Shown: positions 1 through 8,498, counted from the stretch's first letter. The stretch: DNA of 63,095 nucleotides from Plectonema radiosum NIES-515 (GCF_025753815.1 NZ_JAOWRF010000001.1:1-63095); one strand, 5' to 3'. The notes: a model not told the origin generated them from the sequence alone. Made by a program: numbers and translations.

Positions 1-18
1 ATTTGAACGCGGCAATAA

Positions 19-1665
19 ATTTATCACGCTTGGCTAAAGCGTGAAAGCTTACTGAGGGATAACCGCTCCCATGCTCCTGATGAAGTAAGAAGTAAATGTC
101 TAGACTTGTCTAGGATTTATATAGCAGAACCAGACACGACATCACGACCTACAGACAGTTTAGTGGCATCGCGTGAAGAATTGATCCAAAACTGGCTTGA
201 GATTACTGGGGGAACAGCTCGCAAAGCTAATGCAGGTGATTGGCTTCCAGAATCGCGAGATTATGTTTTGTTAGCAGCTTGTCGCCCTTCGGAGTATGCT
301 TATGAGTCTACATTCAATGGTAAGGAGAGTAACGGAGCGCTTACTTACTGGATGCTAGATACTTTAAATAATCCAAGTCCAGACTTGACATATAAGTCAC
401 TTTACGATCGCGTTTACGCCAAAGTCCAAAGTCAGTTTCAAAGTCAAACACCGATGCTGTTTGGTGAGGGTGAACGTCAAGTTTTTGGCAGAAGTTATGC
501 AAACGTACATTATACAGTAAATGTTCTCAAGGTAGATACTGCGAGAAATCGGGTGCTATTAGATGCTGGTAGCGCTCAAGGACTGGGTGAAGGGGCAAGA
601 TTTGCCATTTATGCACCAGGTACAACAGATTTTAGCGAGAAAAACAAGCCATTAGCGATCGCACAAATTACATCAGATATTACTCCCGCAGACGCTTGGG
701 CTGTGATTGACCCAGATTCCCTGCGTGGAGATATTCAGCAAGCATCTCCAGCAATCATGTTATCAGCCCCCATCGCACTTGTGCGGCGAGTTCGTTTGTT
801 TGAGAAACAAGAGGAAAGCACGAATCAAGTACCGAAAAATCAGGTGCTACCCTCGGCAGCACTGACAGCAGTCAAAACTGCAATTCCGAGAACTGGCAAA
901 GGTTGGGTAGAGTTAGCTTCTGTTGGTGAACACTATCAAGTAGCGATTAATACTTCGGGCGAGTATGAAATATGCGATCGCAACGGCACACCATTTCCCA
1001 ATTTACGACCAGCGCTGTTAGTAGGCGATGCGGATGCAGCTGAAAGTGTAGTTAAGCGCTTAGTTCATCTTACTAAATACCAAGCTGCCCAAGAACTGGA
1101 AAATCTTTCAGTTTTAACTAACAAATTGGTAATTCAGTTAACTGACAAAGACAAAAAGCCATTAGCTGACCCTACTAAGCAAACATTGCAAACTGGAGAA
1201 AATACATTTTTATATATCAAGAATGAGTCTAAGCAAGACCTGAATGTTGTCGTCATGGATCTTCAATCAGATTGGGCTATTTCTCAACTTGATATATTAG
1301 AAGATGGAGCATCTTTTGTACCTTTTGCTCCCGGACAAGAAGAATTGATTCCCTTAAGTTTCAAACTACCAGAGGGGTATCAAGAAGGTAAAGACATCTT
1401 AAAGATATTTGCAACAGTTAAACCTGCTAAATTTCGCTGGCTAGAATTACCATCTCTCGACAAACCGATTCAAGCCAAAAAAGCAGCATCATTCGATGAA
1501 TATGACGAGAATACACCAAGAAGTGGTGGCGATCCACTTGATAAACTTTTGGAAGCTATTAGTGCCGATCCTGATGAGATACCTCCTACCCGTGAAGCAC
1601 AAGTTATGAGTTCAAATCGCGGCTGGACGACAAAAACAGTAACAATCACTGTGAAAGCGGTTTAA
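19..1665 (+). pseudogene. Caspase-family protein, 5'-truncated (C-terminal part with DUF4384-like region)
   Basis: The frame is open from base 19 after a stop at 16-18, and the only start-like codon near the beginning is a TTG at 106. The first residues resemble the middle of cyanobacterial metacaspases, in the stretch after the catalytic Cys (SLLRD, then EPDTTSRP and SREELIQNW). A later YVLLAACRPSEYAYE segment and the GALTYWMLDTL motif are typical of the p10-like part of these proteins. From about residue 320 the sequence resembles the DUF4384 domain often found at the C-terminus of cyanobacterial caspases. The N-terminal half with the catalytic His-Cys dyad is absent from this frame, so the gene is either disrupted near base 40 or continues frameshifted upstream of the window. 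There is no obvious ribosome-binding site. The family name is fairly certain; calling it broken is an inference. Confidence 0.6.
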
Positions 1666-1680
1666 TCGCAAATCACCTGC

Positions 1681-1920
1681 CCCCAGGCTGGAAGCCCTTG
1701 TCATTACCAACATATTTCAAAACCCTCGAAGAATGCCGCTATCTAGCCTGAGAATTTATTCTCAGGCTAATAGCACAAGTCCATTTTAATGGACTGAAAT
1801 CTTTATTTAGTCCATTTTAATGGACTTTAGCTGTTAGACAACGGTTTATAACCGTTGGCGGGATAAGGGTTTTACCAGATAAATAAATGTTGGTAATGAC
1901 AAGGGCACCGAAGCCTGGGG
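1681..1920. repeat. 240-bp nested-palindrome element (MITE-like)
   Basis: The outer arms are imperfect inverted repeats: CCCCAGGCTGGAAGCCCTTG at the left matches the complement of the right arm ending AAGCCTGGGG, and both share the segment TGTCATTACCAACAT. Inside are four smaller palindromes: 1745-1768 (AGCCTGAGAA...TCTCAGGCT), 1778-1795 and 1809-1826 (both AGTCCATTTTAATGGACT), and 1839-1857 (CAACGGTTTATAACCGTTG). No coding frame is credible. It occupies most of the gap after the caspase-like gene. Confidence 0.65.
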
Positions 1921-2085
1921 CGTTGCGCGTACAAAGCCCACCTTGTCCTAAGGGACATACGCGAACGCAGGCTACAACATATTATATTCAGTCCGCGAAG
2001 GCGGACTTCGTTCCTTTAGCCGCGACTTCAGTCGTTGGGTACTGTCAAAGCGATTTAATCCCAAATCACCAGCCGCGACCAACAC
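1921..2085. repeat. Composite dispersed repeat (GTCCGCGAAGGCGGAC palindrome)
   Basis: The stretch contains small palindromes such as GTCCGCGAAGGCGGAC and CCTTGTCCTAAGGGACA, plus the phrase GAAGCCTGGGG...AAAGCCCACC. The same phrase recurs near 46190-46240, and a related one lies near 32190-32225. A 72-codon open frame across it is made only of repeat sequence and is not called. Confidence 0.5.
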
Positions 2086-2955
2086 TTAAGCCGCACAAAA
2101 AATAGGGGCAGGCTTGAAACCTACCCCTACTTGTGGTATAATTCGCCCAACTGCGGCGGCTACGGGTCTTAAGCTATCAACCAAATCCACCATGTCTTCT
2201 AAAGAGAGCGCTTGACGGGCGTCAGAAACGGATTTTTCTGGTTCTGGGTGACACTCGATAATTAACCCATCTGCACCACAAGCTACCGCAGCTTTCGCCA
2301 TAGCTGCTACTAATTCACGTTTCCCGACTGCGTGGGAAGGATCGACAATTACGGGTAAGTGAGTAATTTGCTTGAGAGCAGCTACAGCCGCTAAATCCAA
2401 CACGTTGCGGGTGTAATCATCAAAGCTGCGAATACCTCTTTCGCACATCACCACATTTGGGTTGCCATGACTTAAAATATATTCGGCTGCCATGACGAAT
2501 TCTTCAATTGTTGCGGCTAAACCACGCTTGAGGAGTATCGGCTTACCGGCTTGTCCTAAAGCTTTGAGTAAGTCGAAATTTTGCATGTTGCGGCTACCAA
2601 CTTGCAGCATATCAGCATTTTGGGCAACTACTTCAATTTGGGAGATTGACATAACTTCAGTGACAACTGGGATATTGTAATGCGATCGCACTCTTGCTAA
2701 GATTTCCAGTCCTTCTTCTCCCATTCCCTGAAAAGCGTAGGGTGACGTTCGCGGCTTGTAAACACCGCCACGTAGAGCTTGTACGGGCGCAGCAGATAGC
2801 TTTTCGGCGACTGTTTCCATTTGCTCTAAGCTTTCCACTGTACAAGGTCCACCAATAATCACCAGCTCTTTGCCGCCAAAAGCGACTTTTTCTGAGACTT
2901 TAACGATTGTTTGATGATGAGGATGAGATTGTGAGGCAAGTTTGGCATTAATCAT
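2086..2955 (-). CDS. aroF: 3-deoxy-7-phosphoheptulonate synthase (DAHP synthase)
   Basis: This enzyme condenses phosphoenolpyruvate and erythrose-4-phosphate, the first step of the shikimate pathway. The 289-residue protein has the TIM-barrel motifs of the AroA-beta/KDO8P-synthase-like class: GGPCTVES near residue 35, the substrate motif KPRTSPYAFQG, LLKRG, MCERGIRSF, the metal-site VDPSHAVGKR and IIECHPEPE. The start is ATG with AGGAGA at 2965-2970 on the complement. Upstream lie a leader peptide (3033-3095) and an intrinsic terminator (2976-3007), which suggests attenuation by aromatic amino acid supply. No ACT domain for direct feedback control is visible. Confidence 0.95.
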   Translation of the reverse strand: MINAKLASQSHPHHQTIVKVSEKVAFGGKELVIIGGPCTVESLEQMETVAEKLSAAPVQALRGGVYKPRTSPYAFQGMGEEGLEILARVRSHYNIPVVTEVMSISQIEVVAQNADMLQVGSRNMQNFDLLKALGQAGKPILLKRGLAATIEEFVMAAEYILSHGNPNVVMCERGIRSFDDYTRNVLDLAAVAALKQITHLPVIVDPSHAVGKRELVAAMAKAAVACGADGLIIECHPEPEKSVSDARQALSLEDMVDLVDSLRPVAAAVGRIIPQVGVGFKPAPIFCAA

Positions 2956-2975
2956 CGGTTCGATTCTCCTTACAA

Positions 2976-3007
2976 TAAAAAAAGCCCAGAACTTTTAAGT
3001 TCCGGGC
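2976..3007 (-). terminator. Attenuator-type intrinsic terminator before aroF
   Basis: Read on the minus strand, GCCCGGAACTT and AAGTTCTGGGC form an 11-bp stem with one G-U pair and a short AA loop, followed by seven T residues. It sits between the leader-peptide stop and the aroF ribosome-binding site. The CCGGG formed by the last sense codons of the leader peptide could pair with CCCGG of this stem, an alternative structure that would prevent termination. The pairing is read from sequence; its regulatory role is inferred. Confidence 0.75.
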
Positions 3008-3032
3008 GCGATCGATACATCAGCATGACGCT

Positions 3033-3095
3033 TCACCCGGTGCTTGCCCCGTGCCAAAAGTAAAAGCCATAAAACCAGCTACCAAAATGAGTCAT
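3033..3095 (-). CDS. Aromatic-rich leader peptide of aroF (20 aa)
   Basis: A 20-codon frame begins with ATG at 3095, preceded by AGGAGA at 3107-3112. It contains Phe4, Trp7, Phe8, Tyr9, Phe11, Tyr12, Phe13 and Trp14, so eight of twenty residues are aromatic and seven lie between residues 7 and 14. It ends in TGA 26 bases before the terminator hairpin. This is the layout of a transcription-attenuation leader, in which ribosome stalling at Phe/Tyr/Trp codons when these amino acids are scarce favours an antiterminator. The next gene makes the first committed precursor of these three amino acids, which fits. The frame is too short for normal gene calling. Confidence 0.75.
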   Translation of the reverse strand: MTHFGSWFYGFYFWHGASTG

Positions 3096-3120
3096 CACGC
3101 TGAAAATCTCCTAAAAAAAC

Positions 3121-3195
3121 AAAAACCGCAGAGTTCGCTCTGCGGTTCACCGGGCTGTTTCCATTGGGAAACTTGACTCACCCCCGGTGAACCAC
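3121..3195 (-). ncRNA. Structured RNA upstream of aroF, possibly a Yfr2-like small RNA
   Basis: On the minus strand GGTTCACCGGG (3183-3193) pairs perfectly with CCCGGTGAACC (3144-3154). They enclose a 6-bp hairpin GTTTCC/GGAAAC around 3157-3172. A second hairpin, CCGCAGAG-CGAA-CTCTGCGG (3126-3145), overlaps the outer stem by two bases and is followed by TTTTTG, so it looks like an intrinsic terminator. The GGAAACA segment recalls the conserved motif of the cyanobacterial Yfr2 RNA family, but I recall that consensus only roughly. It may be a free small RNA or the first part of the aroF leader transcript. TATAGG just upstream (about 3198) is a possible -10. Confidence 0.45.
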
Positions 3196-3343
3196 CCTAT
3201 ACCAAAAATAAAAGTAGGAATTACTGTTTAACATTTGCGCGGTGCAATGAATAGTGAAATTTAATGTACAACCTTCAACAAGGAACTTAACACAACACTT
3301 CTAGCCTTGTCAAGGCTCCCATCAGACCAAAAAAGAGTTAGAA

Positions 3344-3529
3344 GTTAGGTAGAGACGTTCCGGTGGAACGTCTGTACAAAAGTTAGGTAGAGACGTTCCG
3401 GTGGAACGTCTGTACAAAAGTTAGGTAGAGACGTTCCGGTGGAACGCCTGTAGTTAGGTAGAGACGTTCCGATGGAACGCCTGTAGTTAGGTAGAGACGT
3501 TCCGGTGGAACGTCTCTACAAAAGTTAGG
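3344..3529. repeat. Tandem array of the GTAGAGACGTTCC palindrome (5 units)
   Basis: Five consecutive units of about 30-38 bp each contain GTTAGGTAGAGACGTTCC, a GGTGG or GATGG centre, and GGAACGYCTNTA. Each unit is a near-perfect hairpin. The same palindrome occurs singly or in pairs at 8499-8553, 10773-10829, 11881-11909, 13751-13779 and 46044-46147. No gene is visible here. Confidence 0.85.
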
Positions 3530-3601
3530 AGTTATAAATTATGATTGCGACTCCCCACTCCCCCACTCCCCCACTCCCCCACTGTTACTTGAAATTTGAT
3601 T

Positions 3602-4144
3602 ATGCCTAGCTCCAAAATATTAGCCGTACCTTTAAATTATCAAGGAATTTACCCCTGCCCAGTCTGTCGTGTTGGTAAGATTCGCGACATGCCTTTAATG
3701 GAGGCTATGGGTTGTGACTTCTGTCATGAGATTTTTACTGTTAATCTAGAACAAGAGCAACTGAAGATGCTTTCTCGTCAACCACCGCTGATTTGGCGTT
3801 GGAATGGCTTTAATTGGACAGAAACTCAATTGGAAGGTGTGGAATTGGGTTGGGGTTATGCCCTAGGAGCCTCTGCTTTTGTGCTTTTTCCGACTATTAT
3901 CATCGGCATAGTCGCTTACAATTTTCCTTTAGATCCACATGCTCCGATTACTTGGTTGCCTTCTATTTGGACTTGCTTAACGTTTTTGGTGCATTTCTCA
4001 ATTATTGTTTGGCTGTTGATTGAGATTTATCAGGTTCCTATAAGTGCGTATTGGAGAGGTATCATTCGATGGAGAGAAGTCCGAACCACGGTTACGAGCG
4101 CTCGTAACTTTCAAGGAAATGGCGTTATCGGCAACGGGGAATAG
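3602..4144 (+). CDS. Cyanobacterial membrane protein with N-terminal zinc ribbon
   Basis: The 180-residue product starts at ATG 3602; a TTG two codons earlier is less likely. Residues 18-45 hold two CxxC pairs (CPVC and CDFC) spaced like a small zinc ribbon. Two strongly hydrophobic segments follow, roughly at residues 85-110 and 125-145, each long enough to span a membrane. A WRWNGFNW aromatic motif lies just before the first. I recognise the pattern as a conserved cyanobacterial hypothetical protein but cannot name a function. A run of CACTCCCCC repeats lies just before the start. Confidence 0.75.
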   Translation: MPSSKILAVPLNYQGIYPCPVCRVGKIRDMPLMEAMGCDFCHEIFTVNLEQEQLKMLSRQPPLIWRWNGFNWTETQLEGVELGWGYALGASAFVLFPTIIIGIVAYNFPLDPHAPITWLPSIWTCLTFLVHFSIIVWLLIEIYQVPISAYWRGIIRWREVRTTVTSARNFQGNGVIGNGE

Positions 4145-4438
4145 GAAATGGGAAATAACCCTTTGTCTGTATCAGTCGCGAGTATTATTTCTTCTGCATT
4201 AAATAAAATTATGTCACTGCGTCAGGTAGCATACAAGTATAGGGTAGTTGACGAGTGATTACTGCCGAAGAGTGTGAGATATTAAGAAGCGTCAAGTTGC
4301 TAAAAATCTTACGGATGGCAGTAAAAAATTACAGAATACAGCGTCATCTGCCCAACAAAACACAAATTCGCGTTCAAATTAAGCAGATAAACCGTTGCAT
4401 CACTTCACTATGAACTTGATTTTCCACCAAAACGTCTT

Positions 4439-5083
4439 ATGAGCGAGCTGGAGCGGTACTATAGAGTCTTGGAATTAGAACCTGGAGCAACACTGGAGGA
4501 AGTGAACCAAGCTTACAAAGACTTGGTTTTTGTGTGGCATCCCGATCGCATTCCCTTAGATAATCTCCGCTTGCAACAAAAAGCACAAGATAAGCTCAAA
4601 GCAATTAATGAAGCTCGTGATAAATTGCGCTCTTTCAAGGCAAAGTATCAAGTTTCACAAACTTCATCACCGACTCAACAAAAAAAGCCTTCCCAAACCC
4701 AGCAACCACCAAAGAAAAGCTCAGACTTGAGTGGCAAAGACTACAGTCGGGCAAACTTGAGCAACAAAGATTTATCTGGCAGAAACCTGAGTTACTCTAA
4801 CTTGAATGGTGCTAATCTCAGCGATACTTTTATGCACAAAGTTAATCTTAGAGGTGCCGATTTGTCGGAAGCAAATTTGTTTAGGGCAAATTTACTTTTA
4901 GCCGATCTTCGAGAAGCTAATTTGCGGAATGCGAACTTGATTGGAGCGGATCTCAGTGGAGCAGATTTGCGGGGAGCCGACTTTACAGGAGCAAGAATTC
5001 GCTCTGGCGATCGCCTGCTTGTAAAATTAATTGGTGCTAATTTGAGTGGTGCAATTATGCCTGATGGCACAATTCATGCCTAA
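4439..5083 (+). CDS. J-domain protein with C-terminal pentapeptide repeats
   Basis: Residues 1-70 form a DnaJ-type J domain: YYRVLELEPGATLEEVNQAY, then the diagnostic HPD tripeptide near residue 34, and an AINEARDKL helix. J domains stimulate the ATPase of Hsp70 partners. A Gln/Pro/Ser-rich linker (about 75-100) leads to A(D/N)Lxx pentapeptide repeats from about residue 105 to the end (for example GADLSEANLFRANLLLADL), which fold as a right-handed beta-helix. The pairing suggests that the repeats choose a target and the J domain recruits DnaK. The start is ATG. An antisense frame over the repeats is a shadow. Confidence 0.9.
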   Translation: MSELERYYRVLELEPGATLEEVNQAYKDLVFVWHPDRIPLDNLRLQQKAQDKLKAINEARDKLRSFKAKYQVSQTSSPTQQKKPSQTQQPPKKSSDLSGKDYSRANLSNKDLSGRNLSYSNLNGANLSDTFMHKVNLRGADLSEANLFRANLLLADLREANLRNANLIGADLSGADLRGADFTGARIRSGDRLLVKLIGANLSGAIMPDGTIHA

Positions 5084-5255
5084 TCAACGTATTGGTTAAG
5101 TTAGTATGAAAATATACTAATATGCCTAATGGCAGAAACCCAAAGTTTTCCCTTATATTTTCTCTAGCTCCTAAGGGGTGTTTTCAGGGAAGTATTATCT
5201 TTTATGAGCTGCAATATGGGAAACTGGGCAATATTCCCTAAAAATCAGATTTAGC

Positions 5256-5744
5256 ATGAGCAGCACAATTTATGATATTACAGTTAAAACCATCAACGGT
5301 GAGGATAAGCAATTAAACGAGTACGCTGGTCAGATACTCCTAATTGTGAATGTCGCTTCTCAGTGCGGTTATACCCCCCAATATGAGGGACTGGAAAAAT
5401 TGAACCAGATGTATCGAGATGCAGGGTTACGTATTCTGGCGTTTCCGTGTAATGATTTTGGTGAGCAGGAACCAGGAAGCAATGAAGAAATTGTCCAATT
5501 CTGCACAAGCAATTATGGCGTTACTTTTGAGTTATTTGACAAAGTTCATGCTAAAGGTTCACAACAGCACCCACTTTATGCACGACTCACTAATGCTGTG
5601 GAGCCAACCGGACCGATTTCTTGGAACTTTGAAAAATTTTTAGTCAACAAGCAAGGTGAGGTAGTAGCTCGATTTAAAAGTAGTGTAAAGCCATATTCAC
5701 CAGATTTAATTGCCACATTAGAAGCAGAATTAGCAAAAGAGTAA
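5256..5744 (+). CDS. Glutathione peroxidase family protein (Cys type)
   Basis: This thioredoxin-fold peroxidase reduces hydrogen or lipid peroxides. The 162-residue length is normal for the monomeric class. The catalytic-site motif is NVASQCGYTPQY with Cys37 in place of selenocysteine, followed by AFPCNDFGEQEPGS (catalytic Gln) and SWNFEKFLV (Trp and Asn). The second Cys in FPCNDF is the usual resolving residue in plant and cyanobacterial enzymes that use thioredoxin or NADPH-linked donors. A peroxiredoxin-glutaredoxin gene lies 2 kb downstream. Confidence 0.93.
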   Translation: MSSTIYDITVKTINGEDKQLNEYAGQILLIVNVASQCGYTPQYEGLEKLNQMYRDAGLRILAFPCNDFGEQEPGSNEEIVQFCTSNYGVTFELFDKVHAKGSQQHPLYARLTNAVEPTGPISWNFEKFLVNKQGEVVARFKSSVKPYSPDLIATLEAELAKE

Positions 5745-5824
5745 TTTGTTAGTGGATAGTTGATAGTGGAAAAGAATAAATAAGTCACAACCAACACTCT
5801 CACAAAATTTCTACCTAAAGTCTC

Positions 5825-6649
5825 ATGAATATTGCAATCATTGGTTGTGGTTATGTCGGTTATGCGATCGCTCGATATTGGCAACAAAATTCAGGAGTAG
5901 TTGTCACTGCCACTACAACTACTCCTGAACGTGTACCAGCGCTGAAATCAGTAGCCCAAAAGGTTGTAGTCGTCTCAGGAAATGACCCAGAAGCTCTACA
6001 ATCGGTATTGCAAAATCAAAATGTTGTCCTGTTGAGTATTGGTGCTAAAGGTGCCAATCTTTACGAAGAAACTTATCTACACACCGCCAGAAATTTAGTT
6101 TCTGTCTTGCGGCAGATTCCTAGTGTACATCATCTGATATATACAGGAAGTTATTCTGTCTACGGTGACAGAAACGCTGCTTGGGTTTCGGAAGAAACAC
6201 CCCTTGCACCTGCCAATTCCAATGGAGAAATTCTCAAGGTAACTGAGGATGTGCTGCTATCAGCAGAAAGTGAAAATCTCCGGGTTTGCATCTTCCGATT
6301 GGGGGGAATTTATGGACTTGGTAGGGAATTGCTAAAATTATTTAGTCACGCTCCTGGTACAACCCGTCCCGGTGATGGTAATGATGTAACTAATTGGATT
6401 CACCTTGATGATATCGTTGCTGCCATTGAGTTTGCCCGTCAACACAATTTAACCGGTATTTATAACTTGGTTGATGACGCACATCTGACAAGTCGAGAAT
6501 TGCTGGAAAATTTGTTTGCAAAACACAATTTACCTCAAGTTAAATGGGATTCTTCCCTGAAAAGTAATCGTCCGTATAATACTACAGTGTCGAATCAAAA
6601 GATCAAAGATGCCGGATATCAATTGATTCATCCACAAATGATTTTTTAG
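5825..6649 (+). CDS. NAD(P)-dependent epimerase/SDR-like oxidoreductase (YeeZ-like)
   Basis: The N-terminus MNIAIIGCGYVGYAIARYW is a Rossmann dinucleotide-binding motif. IYTGSYSVYGD and a later FRLGGIYGLGRE belong to the extended SDR fold, and NWIHLDDIVAAIEFA is the typical C-terminal contact segment. The canonical catalytic YxxxK is not clear: the Tyr occurs in SVYGD, but the Lys four residues on is missing. The substrate cannot be deduced. The gene lies 26 bp before the next hydrolase-like gene on the same strand, so the two may be cotranscribed. Confidence 0.8.
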   Translation: MNIAIIGCGYVGYAIARYWQQNSGVVVTATTTTPERVPALKSVAQKVVVVSGNDPEALQSVLQNQNVVLLSIGAKGANLYEETYLHTARNLVSVLRQIPSVHHLIYTGSYSVYGDRNAAWVSEETPLAPANSNGEILKVTEDVLLSAESENLRVCIFRLGGIYGLGRELLKLFSHAPGTTRPGDGNDVTNWIHLDDIVAAIEFARQHNLTGIYNLVDDAHLTSRELLENLFAKHNLPQVKWDSSLKSNRPYNTTVSNQKIKDAGYQLIHPQMIF

Positions 6650-6675
6650 TAGATATTAAATTAAGGTTGGGAACT

Positions 6676-7608
6676 ATGCAACAATTATCTTCAACAACAG
6701 CATCTCCCACCCAGTTTCACACTTGGGATAATTATCGCTGCGCTTACGAAGTTCATCAGCCAATTAATGCGACCCCAGAAGGTATTGCCCTACTTTTAAT
6801 TCATCCTATCGGTGTTGGGTTATCGCGCCAGTTTTGGCAGCGATTTTGCCGCGAATGGTATAATGCAGGTCATCGCAATCTAATTTACAATCCTGATTTA
6901 CTCGGATGCGGTGAGAGCGATAAGCCTCATGTGGCTTACAATCCTACTGATTGGGCAAAGCAGTTGCAACACTTTTTGCAAACAGTGGTACAAAAACCTG
7001 TAATTTTAGTGGTGCAAGGTGCTTTATTTCCTGTTGCTATAGAATTAGTTCAAACAGAAGCACTCTTGATTGCTGGACTTGTGCTTTGTGGTCCTCCAGC
7101 TTGGGCAGTAATTACGAAACAATCACCAAAATGGCAGCAAAAATTAACTTGGAATTTGTTAGATTCGCCTTTTGGTAATCTATTCTATCGATATGCACGA
7201 CGTAAAGAGTTTTTACGTTCTTTCTCAAGTCGGCAACTTTTTGCTAACAGCGATACTGTTGATGGAGAATGGTTGAATACTTTAATTGCAGGTGCGTCCA
7301 ATAGTCAAACTCGTCATGCAGTATTTTCTTTTTTAGCTGGATTTTGGCGACAAAATTATAGTAAGGCAATTTCCTCCATCAAACAACCAACTTTGGTAGT
7401 AGTTGGTGAAATCGCTTCTAGCATAAGCCTTGCAGGTAAAAATGAATCACCTGATGAACGCTTGACTGACTATCTCGCTTGTTTACCTCAAGGTCGAGGA
7501 ATCAAAATGACTGGGCGAAATGTCCTACCATATGAGTCTACTGCTGAATTTGCGTCTGCGATCGCCCCATTTATCGATGAAGTTGATCAAAGCTTAAAAA
7601 TAGCTTAA
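6676..7608 (+). CDS. Alpha/beta hydrolase-fold protein lacking the canonical nucleophile serine
   Basis: The start is ATG 6676 with AAGG at 6664-6667; an earlier TTG in frame is less likely. The fold is suggested by LLLIHPIGVGLSRQFWQRF (oxyanion-side loop), the strand NLIYNPDLLGCGESDKP, and VILVVQGALFPVAIELV where the nucleophile elbow should be. In that place the usual GxSxG reads QGALFP, so no serine nucleophile is present. The protein may be catalytically inactive or use another chemistry. Such proteins occur in cyanobacteria as 'alpha/beta hydrolase'. Its substrate is unknown. Confidence 0.75.
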   Translation: MQQLSSTTASPTQFHTWDNYRCAYEVHQPINATPEGIALLLIHPIGVGLSRQFWQRFCREWYNAGHRNLIYNPDLLGCGESDKPHVAYNPTDWAKQLQHFLQTVVQKPVILVVQGALFPVAIELVQTEALLIAGLVLCGPPAWAVITKQSPKWQQKLTWNLLDSPFGNLFYRYARRKEFLRSFSSRQLFANSDTVDGEWLNTLIAGASNSQTRHAVFSFLAGFWRQNYSKAISSIKQPTLVVVGEIASSISLAGKNESPDERLTDYLACLPQGRGIKMTGRNVLPYESTAEFASAIAPFIDEVDQSLKIA

Positions 7609-7726
7609 TTTCATTCAATTTTGCTTTTTAACCTAGTTTTTTGCAAAACCTAGTTTTAGTATGCAAGACATGTCATAATCATTATGAGTACGCTGATTTT
7701 GAACTGCTATTCAAGGAGCTAAATTC

Positions 7727-8461
7727 ATGTTGTCTAATCGCGAAGGACAAAAAGTACCAGAAGTTACCTTCCGTACTCGTCAGAACAACGAGTGGGTGAA
7801 TGTAACCACTACGGAGTTGTTTGCTAATAAGACAGTGGTTGTCTTCTCCTTACCAGGTGCTTTTACACCGACTTGTTCATCTACCCATTTACCTGGCTAC
7901 AACCAAATGGCAAAAGCCTTTAAGGAAAATGGTGTAGATAGCATCGTTTGTATGTCGGTTAACGACACCTTTGTAATGAACGAATGGGCAAAAGACCAAG
8001 AGTCAGATAATGTAACATTAATTCCCGATGGCAACGGTGAATTCACTGAAGGCATGGGAATGCTAGTAGATAAGACACATTTAGGTTTTGGTAAGCGATC
8101 GTGGCGCTATTCTATGCTAGTGAAGAATGGCGTGGTTGAAAAGATGTTTATTGAGCCAGATGAGCCAGGAGATCCGTTTAAAGTGTCGGATGCAGACACA
8201 ATGATTAATTATATCAACCCCCAAGCTGCAAAGCCCAAAGCTGTTTCTCTGTTTACAAAAGTGGGTTGTCCTTTCTGCGCTCGTGCCAAGGATATGCTGA
8301 AGCAGAATGGTATTGATTACGAAGAAATCGTTTTAGGTAAAGATGCTTCCACACGCTCTTTAAAGGCAGTTACAGGTGCGACAACAGTTCCCCAAGTATT
8401 TATCGATGGTAAATTAATTGGCGGTTCTGAGGCGTTAGAGGCTTATTTAACAGTAAAATAA
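7727..8461 (+). CDS. Peroxiredoxin-glutaredoxin fusion (PRX5-like/Grx hybrid)
   Basis: Residues 1-160 are a type-II (PRX5-like) peroxiredoxin with the peroxidatic motif PGAFTPTC (Cys50) followed by SSTHLPGY. Residues 168-244 are a glutaredoxin with the CPFC dithiol motif and [14 protein letters not shown]. Such hybrids reduce peroxides with electrons from glutathione through the fused glutaredoxin. The length of 244 aa matches known hybrids. The ribosome-binding site AAGGAG lies 9 bases before the ATG. A palindrome ending near TTTTTT at 8526-8566 may terminate transcription. Confidence 0.95.
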   Translation: MLSNREGQKVPEVTFRTRQNNEWVNVTTTELFANKTVVVFSLPGAFTPTCSSTHLPGYNQMAKAFKENGVDSIVCMSVNDTFVMNEWAKDQESDNVTLIPDGNGEFTEGMGMLVDKTHLGFGKRSWRYSMLVKNGVVEKMFIEPDEPGDPFKVSDADTMINYINPQAAKPKAVSLFTKVGCPFCARAKDMLKQNGIDYEEIVLGKDASTRSLKAVTGATTVPQVFIDGKLIGGSEALEAYLTVK

Positions 8462-8498
8462 GTCCCTTCTATGACGATTTTTCGTCATTCCACACGAT

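Noticed and set aside
1887-2105. 72-codon open frame on the plus strand
   Set aside because: It is composed of dispersed palindromic repeat sequence, has no ribosome-binding site and overlaps the aroF stop region.
3344-3529. Repeat array considered as a CRISPR
   Set aside because: Units are contiguous palindromes without unique spacers and no cas genes are present. No CRISPR array was found in the window.
4792-5070. Antisense frame rich in RSAP repeats
   Set aside because: It is the shadow of pentapeptide repeats on the opposite strand.
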